From NCBI GenBank assembly GCA_029378245.1, contig JARKIF010000038.1, positions 62,001-126,000 of the forward strand: a DNA stretch of 64,000 bases, written 5' to 3'. The notes under the pieces are model-generated. The model did no database searches, had not been told where the DNA came from, and saw nothing but the letters and a program-made list of their open reading frames with translations. This DNA is from Roridomyces roridus (Eukaryota > Basidiomycota > Agaricomycetes > Agaricales > Mycenaceae). The first letter of the stretch is position 1. Every line of letters begins with the position of its first letter. The position numbers and the translations under genes are program-made. This document shows positions 1 to 11,265 of this stretch, piece by piece.

Positions 1-149
1 TGTGACCTTCTTTCCGCGTCAACGTTTGAAATGTGGCAAATATCAGTCCACAGCTATAACACTGTCGAAGAATGAGACAACGGTGTTATAGCGTCTGTTT
101 ATAAGAGACTAACATCGATGGTAGTTTGTTCAAGCTCTCATACGTTGCA

Positions 150-1560
150 ATGGTCCACCAAGCAGAAAAGATCGACATGGTGGCATGATGGTTCCAACAT
201 GGCACGATGTGCGTGTTCGCCTGCGACTCCTCCTGGTTCGAATCCAGGGTGGGTCATGATACATGGTTGAATGGTGAAGTTTTTTTATCACTGGAATGAA
301 TGCAATGCGTCAAGCTTCGACTGATCCTTTGTTAGCAGAAGGTTTTGTATCTCTTTTGCGGACACTATTGGTCGGCGAGTGTGTACGCCTGATTCGAAGC
401 CTGAATGCAGCTCAATGCAATACTTGTTCAGCGGACAAAGGGAACTGACTTGCCGGCTGCAGAGCATTCAGAACTCTAGTGGACTCGGAGAGAAGCTTCG
501 CTTGGGTTCGATTCCAAGGCGAGTCAGAGTCATGGGGTAGTATTGTCACGCATTTTTCTTGCTTGCGTCTTCTCAAAGGCAAATGCACCTATCGTACTTC
601 TTGCAAGTCCCAGATGTGGAGAAACTGTTGTACTACTGAAGAGGGGTTCGTGTACCCGTAAATCTTGGTACTCATCCAGTCAGAACTCCCGGTTGGAATC
701 GCTGTTGTAGTACTGCCGAAGGGTTGGGGCGTATGTACAATTCAGGGAGAACATAGCTTGCCGGTGATTCAGCCTGGTTCGAATCCAGGTTGGGTCATGG
801 ATGGGGATATGCCAGACTTTTTTTGCGTCGGAAATGTGGTAAATTCGTCGAAACTCCAGAGTGTTGCATCCAACACAAAGTTGACTCACTCGCTGAAGTC
901 TACCCAACCTTTCTTGAACCAGCATGGGTCTGGTATACACATAGCGAGAGTCTGACTTGCAGCGTCCGCGCGTCAATCCACGTAGCGCGGTTCTCTCTGG
1001 AATGAACAGGTGTTAGTTCGATTCCGCATCGCGTTCATGAAGATGGCCTCTCACGGCGGGCAAAAGCAAAGGGAAAAGGCCTTCTTTAAAGGAAGGCTCC
1101 TTTGACCTTCGTTGGATTTTGCCCGCCGTGTCTGCCATTGTTAACTTTTTACATCCACGGTTTAGAAGAGTCTTCAGAATTTGCTCAGATCGTTCCAAAC
1201 ATCCACCAGGTGGAAAAGATTGAAAAGGTACATGTTCCGCATGTCCTGGGCTAGGCTCCGAGCGAGTCGCCGCTCGCCGCTCCCGGTTCGAATCCAGGCT
1301 TGGCATATGATAACGTTGTGATAACGAGGGCGGGTTTCTTTTACTGGCACGAACGAATGCGATCGCCAGGGAGACTGAACCCTTCTTAGCAGGACTGTTA
1401 ACATCGTTTGGAATCCCTTTTGCAGAGAGGGACGTGAATCCAACTCAATACTTATACAGCCCTGCTGGAAATCAAGGGGACTGACTTGCTGGCTGAGCAT
1501 TCAAATAGTGGACTCTCGGGCATCGTCTTGGTTCGATTCCTGGACGGCTCATGAACATCC
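150..1560 (+). repeat. Array of tRNA-like (SINE-like) repeats
   Basis: Six pol III B-box-like motifs (consensus GGTTCGAWTCC) lie at 235-245, 505-515, 776-786, 1015-1025 (first base changed), 1285-1295 and 1530-1540. Most are followed about 10 nt later by TCATG, like a tRNA 3' end. At 181-191 TGGCATGATGG fits an A box 44 nt before the first B box, and CCTGG/CCAGG flank that B box as a T stem. Two roughly 400-bp units align along their length (about 150-540 and 1190-1560), each holding two tRNA-like heads; a third, shorter unit lies between. No cloverleaf is intact, so these are read as tRNA-derived repeats and not tRNA genes. No protein gene is supported in this stretch. Confidence 0.55.
1052..1130. 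repeat. 79-bp foldback (hairpin) element
   Basis: A perfect 14-bp inverted repeat, CACGGCGGGCAAAA at 1052-1065 and its complement at 1117-1130, encloses an imperfect inner palindrome centred on TTTAAAG. The whole segment can fold into one long hairpin. It interrupts the tRNA-like repeat array and is flanked by TCT on both sides, a possible 3-bp target duplication. Confidence 0.5.
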
Positions 1561-1687
1561 AGCACCTCCTCTTTTTTTTGATTCCCTTCATGCCAACCCT
1601 CCAGGTGTAAATAGCATGATATTATGTGCGTGGTTTTCAGCAAAAAATACAAGTGTATGTGTTCCGAAAGTCCAAAGATTCCCTCCG

Positions 1688-2753
1688 TTATACCAACAAA
1701 TCAGAAATGGAGCGGACGCTACATCTCTCCTGCTCGACCTCCATCTGTCCATTCCCACCCATCCTGCCCGCCGGAGCCGGCGTCCCTTTTCTCCTCTTCA
1801 TCGGCGGCCCACCAACTAACGCATCCTCCGCGATCGGCTTCACCGCGTTGGGAGCCTCGAATTGAAGGAGGTAGACGGGCGGACGGACGACGCGTGCTGC
1901 TGTGGACGCAGCGAGACGGCGTCGTCGTTCGTAATCGAACTCCTCGTCCGAGTCCAAGTCATCGGTGTGGGAGGAGGAGGATGCCGAGGAATTTGAGCAA
2001 GCGGAGCGTGGGGGGCCTGGAGGTGCGAATGGGGAAGGCGAGTTGAGCGTGTCCGCCTCTTCGTGACACTTTCTCGTCCAAGTTACACAAGACGACGAAG
2101 CCGTTTGTTGCGGTTGCGGCTGTTGTTTCGGCTGTGCGGCAGGAGTAGCATTCTGCGCCTCGTATATCTCGCGCAACTTGCGTTTCAGCAATACACACTC
2201 GTTCCGGTGCATATCCCGTTCTGTACGCAAGCGCAGTGCACAATCACGTGTGCGACGGGCAAAGGCGAGGAGGGTGGTGTTGGCGGAGGCGTGGGTCTCG
2301 GCTTGTTTTTGCCAGGCCGTGACGGAGGTTTGGAGGGCGGTGACATCGGGATTGGAGGGTGACGCTGCCGGCATGGAGCAGTCGGAGGAAGCAGGGCTGG
2401 TTTTGATGCCCAGGCCGTCGATGAATAAGGGCCGTAGGGTGGGCAGGATGTGTGGGCGCAGGTAGGGTGGGATGAGGTTCGGGTCCAAGTTCACTGTTTC
2501 TGAAGTTGAGAATCAACGAATCGGAAAGGTTTGCAGCAGACGCACTGATTGTGAAGTTGGATCTGCACGTCGGACACGAATGCTTCGTCTTTGACGAGTT
2601 GGCAGAGTCTACTACCTGCCGGATACACTCCTGGCAAAAGACATGGCCTGAGATGTTTTAGACTTTGAGTCGAGTCGCAAAAGACAAGGACGCACCACAA
2701 GGCAAGGCCACAGGACTCGAAAAACACTCGTAACAGATACTGCAGGTGGGCAT
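1688..2753 (-). CDS. RING-finger protein
   Basis: Probable E3 ubiquitin ligase or RING scaffold of 323 aa. Exons (minus strand): 2753-2696, 2647-2546, 2499-1688; both introns are GT-AG and under 50 nt. The start is the ATG directly before the domain (MPTCSICYECF). The RING occupies the N-terminus: CSIC, then CGHVFCQEC across intron 1, and the last pair CPTC just before intron 2. After it come a conserved-looking NLDPNLIPPYLRP segment, a coiled-coil-like stretch rich in R, E and L, a Q/P-rich linker, a DSDEEFD acidic patch and a basic PPMKRRK motif that could be a nuclear localisation signal. The substrate is unknown. Splicing is inferred from the reading frame. It is transcribed away from the forkhead gene. 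Confidence 0.75.
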
Positions 2754-4041
2754 TGGAGGCTGGTGATTTGAATAGAAAGCGGGTTGGAGAGTGAATCCCG
2801 GATCGACGTCGAGCGTCCTTATATCCGAGTGTCCATGCTGGAAGCATCTTCGACATGACCGACGACCTCCGGTAGCGTTTACCACTGTCCGATGGTGTCC
2901 GTGAGTGACCGGTTGACCGGGCGAAGGCCGATGTGATCATGATGATTGTTACTCTTCTTGCGGAGATTGGCCGGGCAATCAACTGATCGGAGTTGGTCTT
3001 GGCTGACGGCGAGAAGCGGCAGAAGCCCGGCATCCTTTCGGACAGTCTAAATTGGGCGCTGGACTCAAGCGGACGAGCGGCGTATATGCGTCTTACAAAG
3101 CGACGAGACACAGCGCAGACCTCCCACCAATGGCATGTAGGAACGGGGTTTCAATGAGATGCTAGTCGTCCTTGATACTATCTCATCTCGTGGCTTCGGA
3201 AAGCAAAGTGGACTCGATTAGTGCAGTCTGGGCACTAGCGGAGATCAGTGGACCTACACAGATTGTAATTGCGAAAAGGATCTACGTTGGCGAAAATCGA
3301 TACCAAATGCAGGAGATTGTCGGGGAAGCGAGTTGATCGGTACTCAATACGAGGCGTGCGTTTGCTGAAGGATGCAGGATGCGCGAACCACGCGCCGGTT
3401 GAAATCACCTGATCGCGAACCGGCACGGCAACTGATGATCCGGACACGTGTCTCTCTCATTTTTCTCCTCTTCCGTCGTCTCCTCTGGATTCTGGGAGCC
3501 ACATCCGCTGGTTTTTGTCTTGAGCTTGCTCATCAATGGGTATTCAAACATTCACGGGCAATCCCCGGCCAGCATGCCAAGCCAAGTCGCCACCACCGAA
3601 GGTCCTTGCTAAGCTGATGACTCGTCTTGGCTGTTTTCTCGCACTTGCCACCGCCTGTTTTGAGAAGAAGCAAGCAAACTAACGGGCTGGATTCTCATTC
3701 ATGAACTCTCGGCCCTGTGGCGATCATGGATCACTGTGCCCACAGTTTTCGAAGAAATTAACTCGGGACGACTAAGCCTCCTCGGTCTTGTTGCGGTGTT
3801 GGGTTTTTCTTGCTCATGCCCCTCCCACATCATCCCAATCCTGTCAGTCGCCTTCTCTCGGGATGACCCGGAACAAGCCGCTTCCTCAAATCGTGTGCCT
3901 CTTCCCAGCGCAACGCGCGTTGCCTCTAGGTCACGCTTCGGCTACTCAAACCGCACGGAAATTTCGCTCGTGCACAATCAATTGAACAACAGCCTTATCC
4001 CCCATACAAGATCATCGTCTACTTATTACATACATCGATCA
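2754..4041. other. Intergenic, no supported gene
   Basis: Upstream region of the minus-strand RING gene. Open frames here are short, lack recognisable domains and do not join through splice sites. It probably holds promoter sequence. Confidence 0.4.
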
Positions 4042-4123
4042 ATGGCCTCAAAAAAGAACCTCGACTCGGACTTTATCGCGGCGGAAGAACCTCTCGGGGA
4101 TGCGTCATCCAATCCAAATCCAC
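4042..4123 (+). other. Possible short first exon (MASKKNLDSDF...)
   Basis: An ATG in good context starts MASKKNLDSDFIAAEEPLGD and runs 27 codons to a GTGAGC donor-like site, preceded by a pyrimidine-rich leader. I could not connect it to a downstream coding exon in a consistent frame, so it may be an upstream ORF or leader exon of the forkhead gene, or chance. The following 1.3 kb to 5423 shows no other convincing coding sequence. Confidence 0.2.
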
Positions 4124-5423
4124 GTGAGCTCTCAGCGCGCGGTATGCGTCCGTCCTGTCCGTCTCCCTCCGTCCGGTAGCATGGACGTGGGCGGAGAGCA
4201 TGCAGGAATAGGGATGTTCACAGGTCATTCGCCGGCTGCTGACTCGTCATATCTGGATCTCATCTCGTGCCCATCATCCGACGACCAAGGTCGATTTGAA
4301 AGTTGATACTAGCAGTCATTTTACATTTTCACACTTTCACAGAACCCCGACTTTCCTCGGATCGACATAAGAATCTTTTGATCTGGACTCTTGACGGCCC
4401 GTCCCACCCGCCCGTTCACACGTTGCGTTGCATTCGCATCCCATCGAACAGACGCTTACAGCGCGTGAAGCTCACTCTCTAGGGCGTGTGTGTTCCAACG
4501 CTGCGGACCTCCAGCTGGGTGCGTAAAACACATGCGGCTTCAGCCGTGCAACGGCGTGGAACAAGCGTGGAATCTAATCCATGGCAAACCGGTACATTCT
4601 TCGATTCCCGGCGTGAGTCTGCCCTTGTTCGATATACGGCACTCTTTTTTAACGTCACAGTTGCACAGATCCTCGTGTTACGTTCTTGCATGGTTTATCC
4701 GGTGCGCGCTTGTTCTTCGTTCCTTGGTTTCTTGGGCTTAGATTTGCCTATTGCGGCCAGGTTCTCCCGGCGACGCGTGTCCCATTTTAAGTTTCACAAC
4801 CACTTCCACCACGTTTATCATTCTGAGAAGAGGCTGTTCACGCAAGCCGCTGTGCGTGTTTTGTGAGTGTATCCCTTTTGGCAAACGACCGCAGCCTGGC
4901 CCACACGTGCTGTTGGTTACTTGGCCTTGTCGGGACTTTCCGTTCGATTTTTATGCACGGCCTCCGAACACGTGTTGCCCACGCCCCCTCTTCTTTCGTT
5001 TCTCTCTGCTGAAGTGACACTGGACGATCGTCCAATCTTATCCGTGACATTCAGAACAAAAGCAGTGGAGACATCGCTTACCGGCCACGTAAACGGCGGG
5101 ACTCGGGGGAAAACTCGGCCAGGTCATCCGGACCCCCGCTTTTGTTGATTCTACCTCAATTTCCCTGGTCCTCGTACAGGACATGGATCGATTCCAATCG
5201 GCACTGGTTAGGAAGCTCGGTGGTGGATGGGGCGGTCCGCACATGCTCCGGGCAAAAAATCAGGGCTAGAGGCGCCCGACGTGGAGACAAGAGTTCCATC
5301 AGGTTGGTGCGCCCACAGAAGTGGGAAAATCTTGATATTGGCGCTTGCCTCGCCCGTATATGACTCCCCTCTCCCTACTTGGCTGCCCCGCCCCCCCTTC
5401 CTTTCCCCACCCATCCCACCAGT

Positions 5424-7584
5424 ATGTTCAGCACCGCAGAGAATGACGGGCTCAACGAGTGGGTGTATTCGTCCAGCGAGGTCGGGTCTCTCGACACACC
5501 TCCCTGGTCTCCCGGCTCCTCTTACTCCGCTCTATCATCACCGCCCTCGTCGGCTTCATCCACCGAGTCACTCTCGCCCCTGCCCAGCGTTTGGGATCTG
5601 CTCTCCGAGGAGACAGAGTACGACTCGGACGCGTTCAAGTTGCGCCCTGCATTCGATTCCCCCGACAGCCTCTCCAGACGCCCCTTGCCCGCGCTCAACG
5701 TTGTCGACGACGACTTCGGGCGGGGAGGGCGCAGAGGTGCCGCTCGAAGGCAGCGCATTCGACACAAGGACCCATATCCCCTCCGTTCGATTTCGCCCAA
5801 ATCCCAGGCTGCGCCACACTGCGATCAATTTGATCCGAGCCAGTTCTTTGTTAAACCCGAACCTGTCGGCTATTCTCCCTTTGTGAGCTCATCTCCGAGT
5901 TGCACTTTGTTTTCGCTTATCCACTGTGTGGGTCGCAGCATTATCGGTACCCTTCGCTGTCGCCCGAAGTCAAGGTCGAGCCTCTGGGTCTCGGCCTTGA
6001 CCTCGCACCGTACGATGCCGGTGTCAGCTCTGATGAGGACGACGGTGCTGCTAGTTCAGTCAATCTTGAAGCTCGAGACCTTTCAGTGGTGAGTCAATCT
6101 TCCGTTCCGCCCTTCACTTATCCGAGCCGACACTCCTGCAGTCCGACCCTGGATCCTCGCCGTCGCCCGAGGCCGAGATCGAGCCCATCGAACAACAATC
6201 TGGTGCTCTCAACGGGTCTGACATTGACAGCGCCGGAGAGGACGACGTCGTCGCCCGTGCACGAGAGCGCGTCCAAGGCCGCAAATCATTCTGTCTTTCC
6301 CCGTCCACGCCTCCTCCTGTCGAGATAGAGCGCCCTGGTATTCCAGCCAATGCCAGGCATTTCGCGTTGCCGACAGAATGGCAACCGTACTTCAAGACGT
6401 CAGATGATGGTCTTGACCTCGACTTCGACATGCTTTCTGCGCCGGCCGGGGGCGAGGCCCGGAGCAGCTCTGACGCCGCTGATCCACCGGAATCATTGAC
6501 CCTCGCAAACTTCTTCGATTTCGATCTCGCGTCTCAGGACCCCGCCCCGTCGGTGAGTCGATGATTCTTAGTCCACTGGTCGATGACTCATTCCTCTCTT
6601 ACAGTCTGATACCGAGACTTCACCCCCGCCGGTCGCGCTCGAGCCCGCGGGGCAAGCACTTGATGTGCTTTCTCTGGACTTTAAGCCCGGACTCGCCGGG
6701 TTCAACAGCATCTGCAGAGGCGATGGCGATTGGTATCCTCCCCTTCCTATATTGACCGAACTTTCGTTTGTGAGTTCATATCCTAGTGAATTTCGCGGTG
6801 TGCTCACCCCAGTTGTTTAGCCCTGGGCCGAAATTTCGTCTGTCGAGGAAACAGAATCATTCTGCCTCGACCCACGCGTGCTGTCCGACTCCGACTCTGA
6901 TGCTGAACCTGGGCCCAGCTCGGACGACCCGAGTGCTCGCCGTAAAGTCCAGCGGAGAAGTCGACGCAAGGATCCATACCGGTCTTCTTCGCCTCGTCTT
7001 CGAGCTTCGAGCTCGCCCACCAGTGCTTCATCCGAGCTTTCGGATGTGAGTGATAGTTGAAGTTTCAAGTTCTCCCCACTCATACATTGTGCAGTCTTGG
7101 CCGTGCAATTCACCTGGACCTTTGCTCGCGCTCCCGCCCGCTGCTTTCGGTGGAGACGCCACGGGCGACTTCCTCCGCCAGAAACTGGGTCTGCCAACTG
7201 GTGCGCCCGTTAACCTATGGGTCTTACCGGACAGGTACGACCCAGAGGACAAGAAGGTGACTCTGCAGTTGATCGCGAGCATCGCGATCTACTCGAGTGA
7301 GGAGAAGCAGCTTGAGCTGTGTGAGTTGAGGGAGGCGTTCAAGGCGCGATTCTCGTTTTTCAGGGATGAGGCGAATTCCAAGTGGCCGGTGAGTGCTCAC
7401 TTGTTGGGGTCAAGAAAGTTGTTCAACGCTGACTGAAATGCAGAATTCTCTCCGTCACATGCTCTCACTCCAGGAGTGTTTCTCCAAGAAGAAAGATCTC
7501 TTGACGATGAAGAGCGTTTGGACGTATGATCACACCAAGGATGGGTTGCTCAGTCGTGAGCGGAAGCGTAGGGCTACGAAGTAA
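5424..7584 (+). CDS. Forkhead (winged-helix) transcription factor
   Basis: Nuclear DNA-binding regulator, 614 aa in seven exons: 5424-5882, 5939-6088, 6142-6552, 6605-6769, 6821-7045, 7095-7388, 7444-7584. The C-terminal 110 residues match the forkhead fold: LIASIAIYSSEEKQLEL (helix 1), ELREAFKARFSFFRDE (helix 2), then NSLRHMLSLQECF (recognition helix, family consensus NSIRHNLSLNxCF), then VWTYD. The usual RHN asparagine is M here. The long N-terminus is low-complexity, rich in S, P, D and E, with PSLSPEVKVEP and RRKDPY-type motifs, as in regulatory tails. All six introns are phase 0 with GTGAG donors. A partial DNA copy of the 3' end lies at 44455-44745. Confidence 0.75.
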
Positions 7585-8321
7585 TCGTGTGGCGCATTCC
7601 GATTTTCTTTCATCTCTCTCATTTGTATTACATCTGCGGACATATGGGCAATTGTTCGGCCGCTGTACATATTCTTATTGTAGGTAGTTAGTTCGAGCTT
7701 CGATTTTTGTATACCCTGTTTTTTGTATGGCTCGTAGTAGGTAGTTGGCTTGTGTTGTACTGGTTCTGTTTTGTTCAATTGACGCGGGCGTATTCTGGAA
7801 TTCTGCAATCTGAAAAGAAGGCTTAGGAGTGGATGAAGGTGTCTTGAGTGAGGTACACGCTCTTTGGGGTATCGGAGTCGAGTCGTCCTTCAGCCCGTCC
7901 GCCGTGATTGTGTATAAACGCCGCGACGTTGCCTGCTGGCTGTCCCACGTCGAGATCAAGGGGTTTGCGGGGAAGGAGGGACCGTGTTCATGATGAGTGT
8001 GTTGTGGGTTGGGCGATTGGTTTTGTATTACTTACTGGCTCGGCGTAGCAATGCATGACTCCAGATGGCCGAGGTCACGTCGCGTTTGATCCGTTCTGCG
8101 TCCGCATCACTACTTCCATCTGGGGCACAATGCCCCGTGTTCGGGCGGTATTCGAAGCACGGGGATCATCCGTCTATTGTCAAGGGTAACTGACAATTCA
8201 ATCGCTCACATAACTTGACCCACTCTCCTCGCCGTTGGACCGGTTTTTCCGCCCCACCACTTGATTCAAGTAAGTTTCAGTGGTACAAAGAGAGTCGGCG
8301 CTCATTGCAGACAGAGCATCC
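7585..8321. other. Intergenic: forkhead 3' end and F-box upstream region
   Basis: The first 100 bases after the forkhead stop (CATTCCGATTTTC, then CATCTCTCTC) recur after the forkhead fragment near 44.7 kb, which suggests 3' UTR. A CATTGCAG acceptor-like site at 8303-8310 just before the F-box ATG may end a leader intron. No coding region is supported. Confidence 0.4.
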
Positions 8322-9749
8322 ATGGAACAATCGCCGTCTCATTGGTCTCATCTCCTCCAAAGCAACGATGCTCCCAGTGAGATGGAAATACCATCTATCC
8401 GCCAGTTTATCCTCGAAGCTCAGTCACGTCTGGATGTCTTGGATAACGAGGAGCTCCCCTCTGAGCGCGATGCGCTGACAGACAGCATCCGAACGCATAG
8501 TACCATTTTATCGGCTGTTCGTCGCGTGCCGCCCGAGCTATGGAACGAAATATTCACATCGGCGTCGTTGGCTGCACCACCGTGGTCGCTCGGGCTTGTA
8601 TGTCGGTTGTGGAGAGATGTTGTTCTTGCGAATCCATACCTCTGGAGCTACATTGACGCCGGCCCACGGAGGATATCCATGATCGAAACGCAGCTGGCTC
8701 GGTCTGCGGAGGTGCCCGTACACATTTCGGGGAATTGGTGGAACGTGCGGGACGCTGACGAGGCGGCTTTGTTGAACTTGTTGCTTCCGCACTCGCACCG
8801 CTGGGAGACATTCGGCGCCCGACTCATGACCTACAACGCTGGTCTTGTACCTCAACTTCGAGGCATACAAGGTCGAATTCCTCAACTAAAAAAGTTCATA
8901 TACATCAATACCACCTCTTTGATTCACGTTTCGGAGGACAAGATACTCCTGGCGAACGCTCCATCGCTGCGCGAGATCATTGTCGCCGACGAAAACTCGA
9001 CATCCGCTTCACCGCGTTTCGCCGTCCCATGGGCGCAAATCACCCGCTGCCAAGGTGTATTCCACATTTACATTCAAATCCAAATCATTTTCGCCGCTCC
9101 CAACTTGGTTGAATGCACCATGGCCGGCACCGACTCGTCGTCCTCGCTCCCGACCGACAGGGGAATTGCTCAACTCCCACAGTTGCGCCGACTTTGCCTC
9201 AGTGCAGGCCATTTGTTGAATTACATCACCACGCCGGTTCTCGAGGACTTGCGTTTGGAAGGCCAGCTCAATCCCGCGCTACCGTTCATCCAACGTTCTT
9301 CGTGCCGAATCACCAAATTGGTTTTGGACGGAGGCTGGACGGACGACTCGCGTGACATTATTTTACGCGTGTTGGAGCTCCTACCTGCGCTCGAGCACCT
9401 CATTATGGATCGGTTTGCTGGCATGAGCTCGAGGCCTACACAGTTCTGGGAGGCGATGAGGCTTTCGGCTGGGGTGTGTCCGGATCTCAGGTATCTTGCG
9501 TGCCGGTGGATTCGCGATGATGATGATGATGAGGAGGACGCGACGATCGATGCGTTCTTCAGCGCGCTACGCTCTCGGAGACGCGGTCTGCGGACGATGC
9601 GGCTCCTCACCCTCTCTGGGTCGCCGTACCATGTTCGGTTGGAGGAAGGAAGGCGGGAGTTTGGGGAGGATGTGGATATCGAGTTTTTGGCGCTGAAGGA
9701 GTCGGATGCGTTTATGAGGAGGTGTCGGGTTGATTATTACGAATATTGA
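8322..9749 (+). CDS. F-box protein with leucine-rich C-terminus
   Basis: Putative SCF substrate adaptor of 475 aa in a single exon. The start is the first ATG of the open frame (MEQSPSHWSHLLQSNDAPSE), a usual opening for Agaricomycete F-box proteins. Residues about 25-60 form an alpha-helical lead (IRQFILEAQSRLDVLDNEE) typical of the family. The F-box follows at about residues 75-120: RRVPPELWNEIFTS, then LGLVCRLWRDVVLANPYLWSYI. The remainder contains degenerate leucine-rich segments (LVPQLRGIQGRIPQLKKF, LPQLRRLCLSAG, ITTPVLEDLRLEGQL). A poly-aspartate run (DDDDDEED) lies near residue 400. No lesions were seen. Substrate unknown. Confidence 0.8.
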   Translation: MEQSPSHWSHLLQSNDAPSEMEIPSIRQFILEAQSRLDVLDNEELPSERDALTDSIRTHSTILSAVRRVPPELWNEIFTSASLAAPPWSLGLVCRLWRDVVLANPYLWSYIDAGPRRISMIETQLARSAEVPVHISGNWWNVRDADEAALLNLLLPHSHRWETFGARLMTYNAGLVPQLRGIQGRIPQLKKFIYINTTSLIHVSEDKILLANAPSLREIIVADENSTSASPRFAVPWAQITRCQGVFHIYIQIQIIFAAPNLVECTMAGTDSSSSLPTDRGIAQLPQLRRLCLSAGHLLNYITTPVLEDLRLEGQLNPALPFIQRSSCRITKLVLDGGWTDDSRDIILRVLELLPALEHLIMDRFAGMSSRPTQFWEAMRLSAGVCPDLRYLACRWIRDDDDDEEDATIDAFFSALRSRRRGLRTMRLLTLSGSPYHVRLEEGRREFGEDVDIEFLALKESDAFMRRCRVDYYEY

Positions 9750-10099
9750 GAGGGTGGATTGGACCGATTGGACTCTTCGTTTCAAGAGTCAAGCTCAGTC
9801 AACACATTCTTACTTTTTGCGACCATTATGGTCAGGCACTGCGAGGATATCGATAGTGTCGTCCGCATTGCTGACTTGGAGATAGGATAGAGTATTTGGA
9901 TTATCCTCAGAGATTGGCCCAGGCCGATGTTTGAGGTTTGAGATCAAATAATGATTGCAAATCATCTTCTTGCTCCTGACCGTCACTGTCTCACGCCATC
10001 GACCTGCTGAGGTCCTCTTGCGCGTTCTCGGACGCGTCACCCTTCCTGAGGCCTGATCCCCCACTCTCCACAGTTCGTGGGATCCTTGTACTGTCGCGG

Positions 10100-11240
10100 C
10101 GTCGCTATGAACTCCAGTGATGGTTCGCACGAAACTCTGGCAGATTCTTGTTACCCTCCCGCTCAGAAAGCTCCCTTGGGTTATTCTGGGAGAATCGAGC
10201 CATGATTCCCGCTGTTCGATACTCAATCCCCGTTGTCATCCCGCGCATTCTTTTCAGGCTCTCTCAAGGCGACGTCGTTCCTTGCGCCGAATTCACGGAT
10301 TGAACGCCTACTCAACTGGAAACAAAACGAGAGTTCCAAGACTCTGAATAAATATCATCCCGGGCATCGTCGGGGTGCTCCACGGCCAAGGAAGCAAATA
10401 ACGACGGGACCGAATCAATCTTCTCTTCTGCCGCTTCTTTCCCTTTCGCACTCTCAGTCTATGAAATTCCACCCCCACTGCAGATGACGACTCTGATTTC
10501 ACAACAAGTACATTTTTTCACTCAGAGGGTCTGTGCGTTGCTCCCAGTCTTGTTGGAGCCGCCAGGAAGTCGGAGGTGCCTCCATATTCCCAAGATCATC
10601 CCCGTCTTGACTCTTTTTTCTCACCCAAATGCACACTCCCATGGACGGCTTTTATGCGGTCGGTCCGCCCTCTCCATCAGCATCTCAGGCTACTCTTCGA
10701 TGATGGTCCGTCCGAAACTCTGGTGGATTCTGGTTACCTCCCGCAAAAACTTGGCAGGCTGCTCAAACTTCTGAACCTCCGCTACATGGCAAGGTTTCAA
10801 GGTTTTCGTCGCGGCGACCCGGCTGGTGATATCGATCCATACCTTTATGGCGCACCCGTTCTGCTCCTACGTCGGAATCTAGCAAGAGAGTAACTCAGTG
10901 GAGCTCCCTACGCATCAAGCCATGATTACCGTTCTTAGATACCCACAGTCCTGGCAAATTCCGGTTGTCATCCCACGCCTTCTCAGATTATTTCTCTGAA
11001 GGCAACGTCTTTCTCCAGGAGTCTATGAATTGAATGTTATGCTAGTTGAGCGAGTGGCCAACTCTAAGAACAAAACGAGAGCTCTAAAGAGCTCTATGAA
11101 GACTCTGAATAAATATCATCCCGGGCATCATCGGTGCCCACGGCCAAGGAAGCAAATAGCGACCGACGGCACTGAATCAAGGCTTCCTTCTTTCTATTCT
11201 TTCCCCTGCGCATTCTCAGTCCATAAAATGTACCCCGTGG
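10100..11240 (+). repeat. Duplicated upstream block of DUF6534 gene 1
   Basis: Sequence shared with blocks before the other two DUF6534 copies. Markers are GAAACTCTGGCAGATTCT, CATGATTCCCG, GTTGTCATCCCGC and AATAAATATCATCCCGGGCAT. In this copy the block occurs at least twice (about 10115-10400 and 10910-11180), with a partial third at about 10690-10790, so the upstream region itself was tandemly duplicated. No protein is supported from 9750 to 11265. Confidence 0.55.
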
Positions 11241-11265
11241 CAGACGGCGTCTGTGATTTCTCCCC

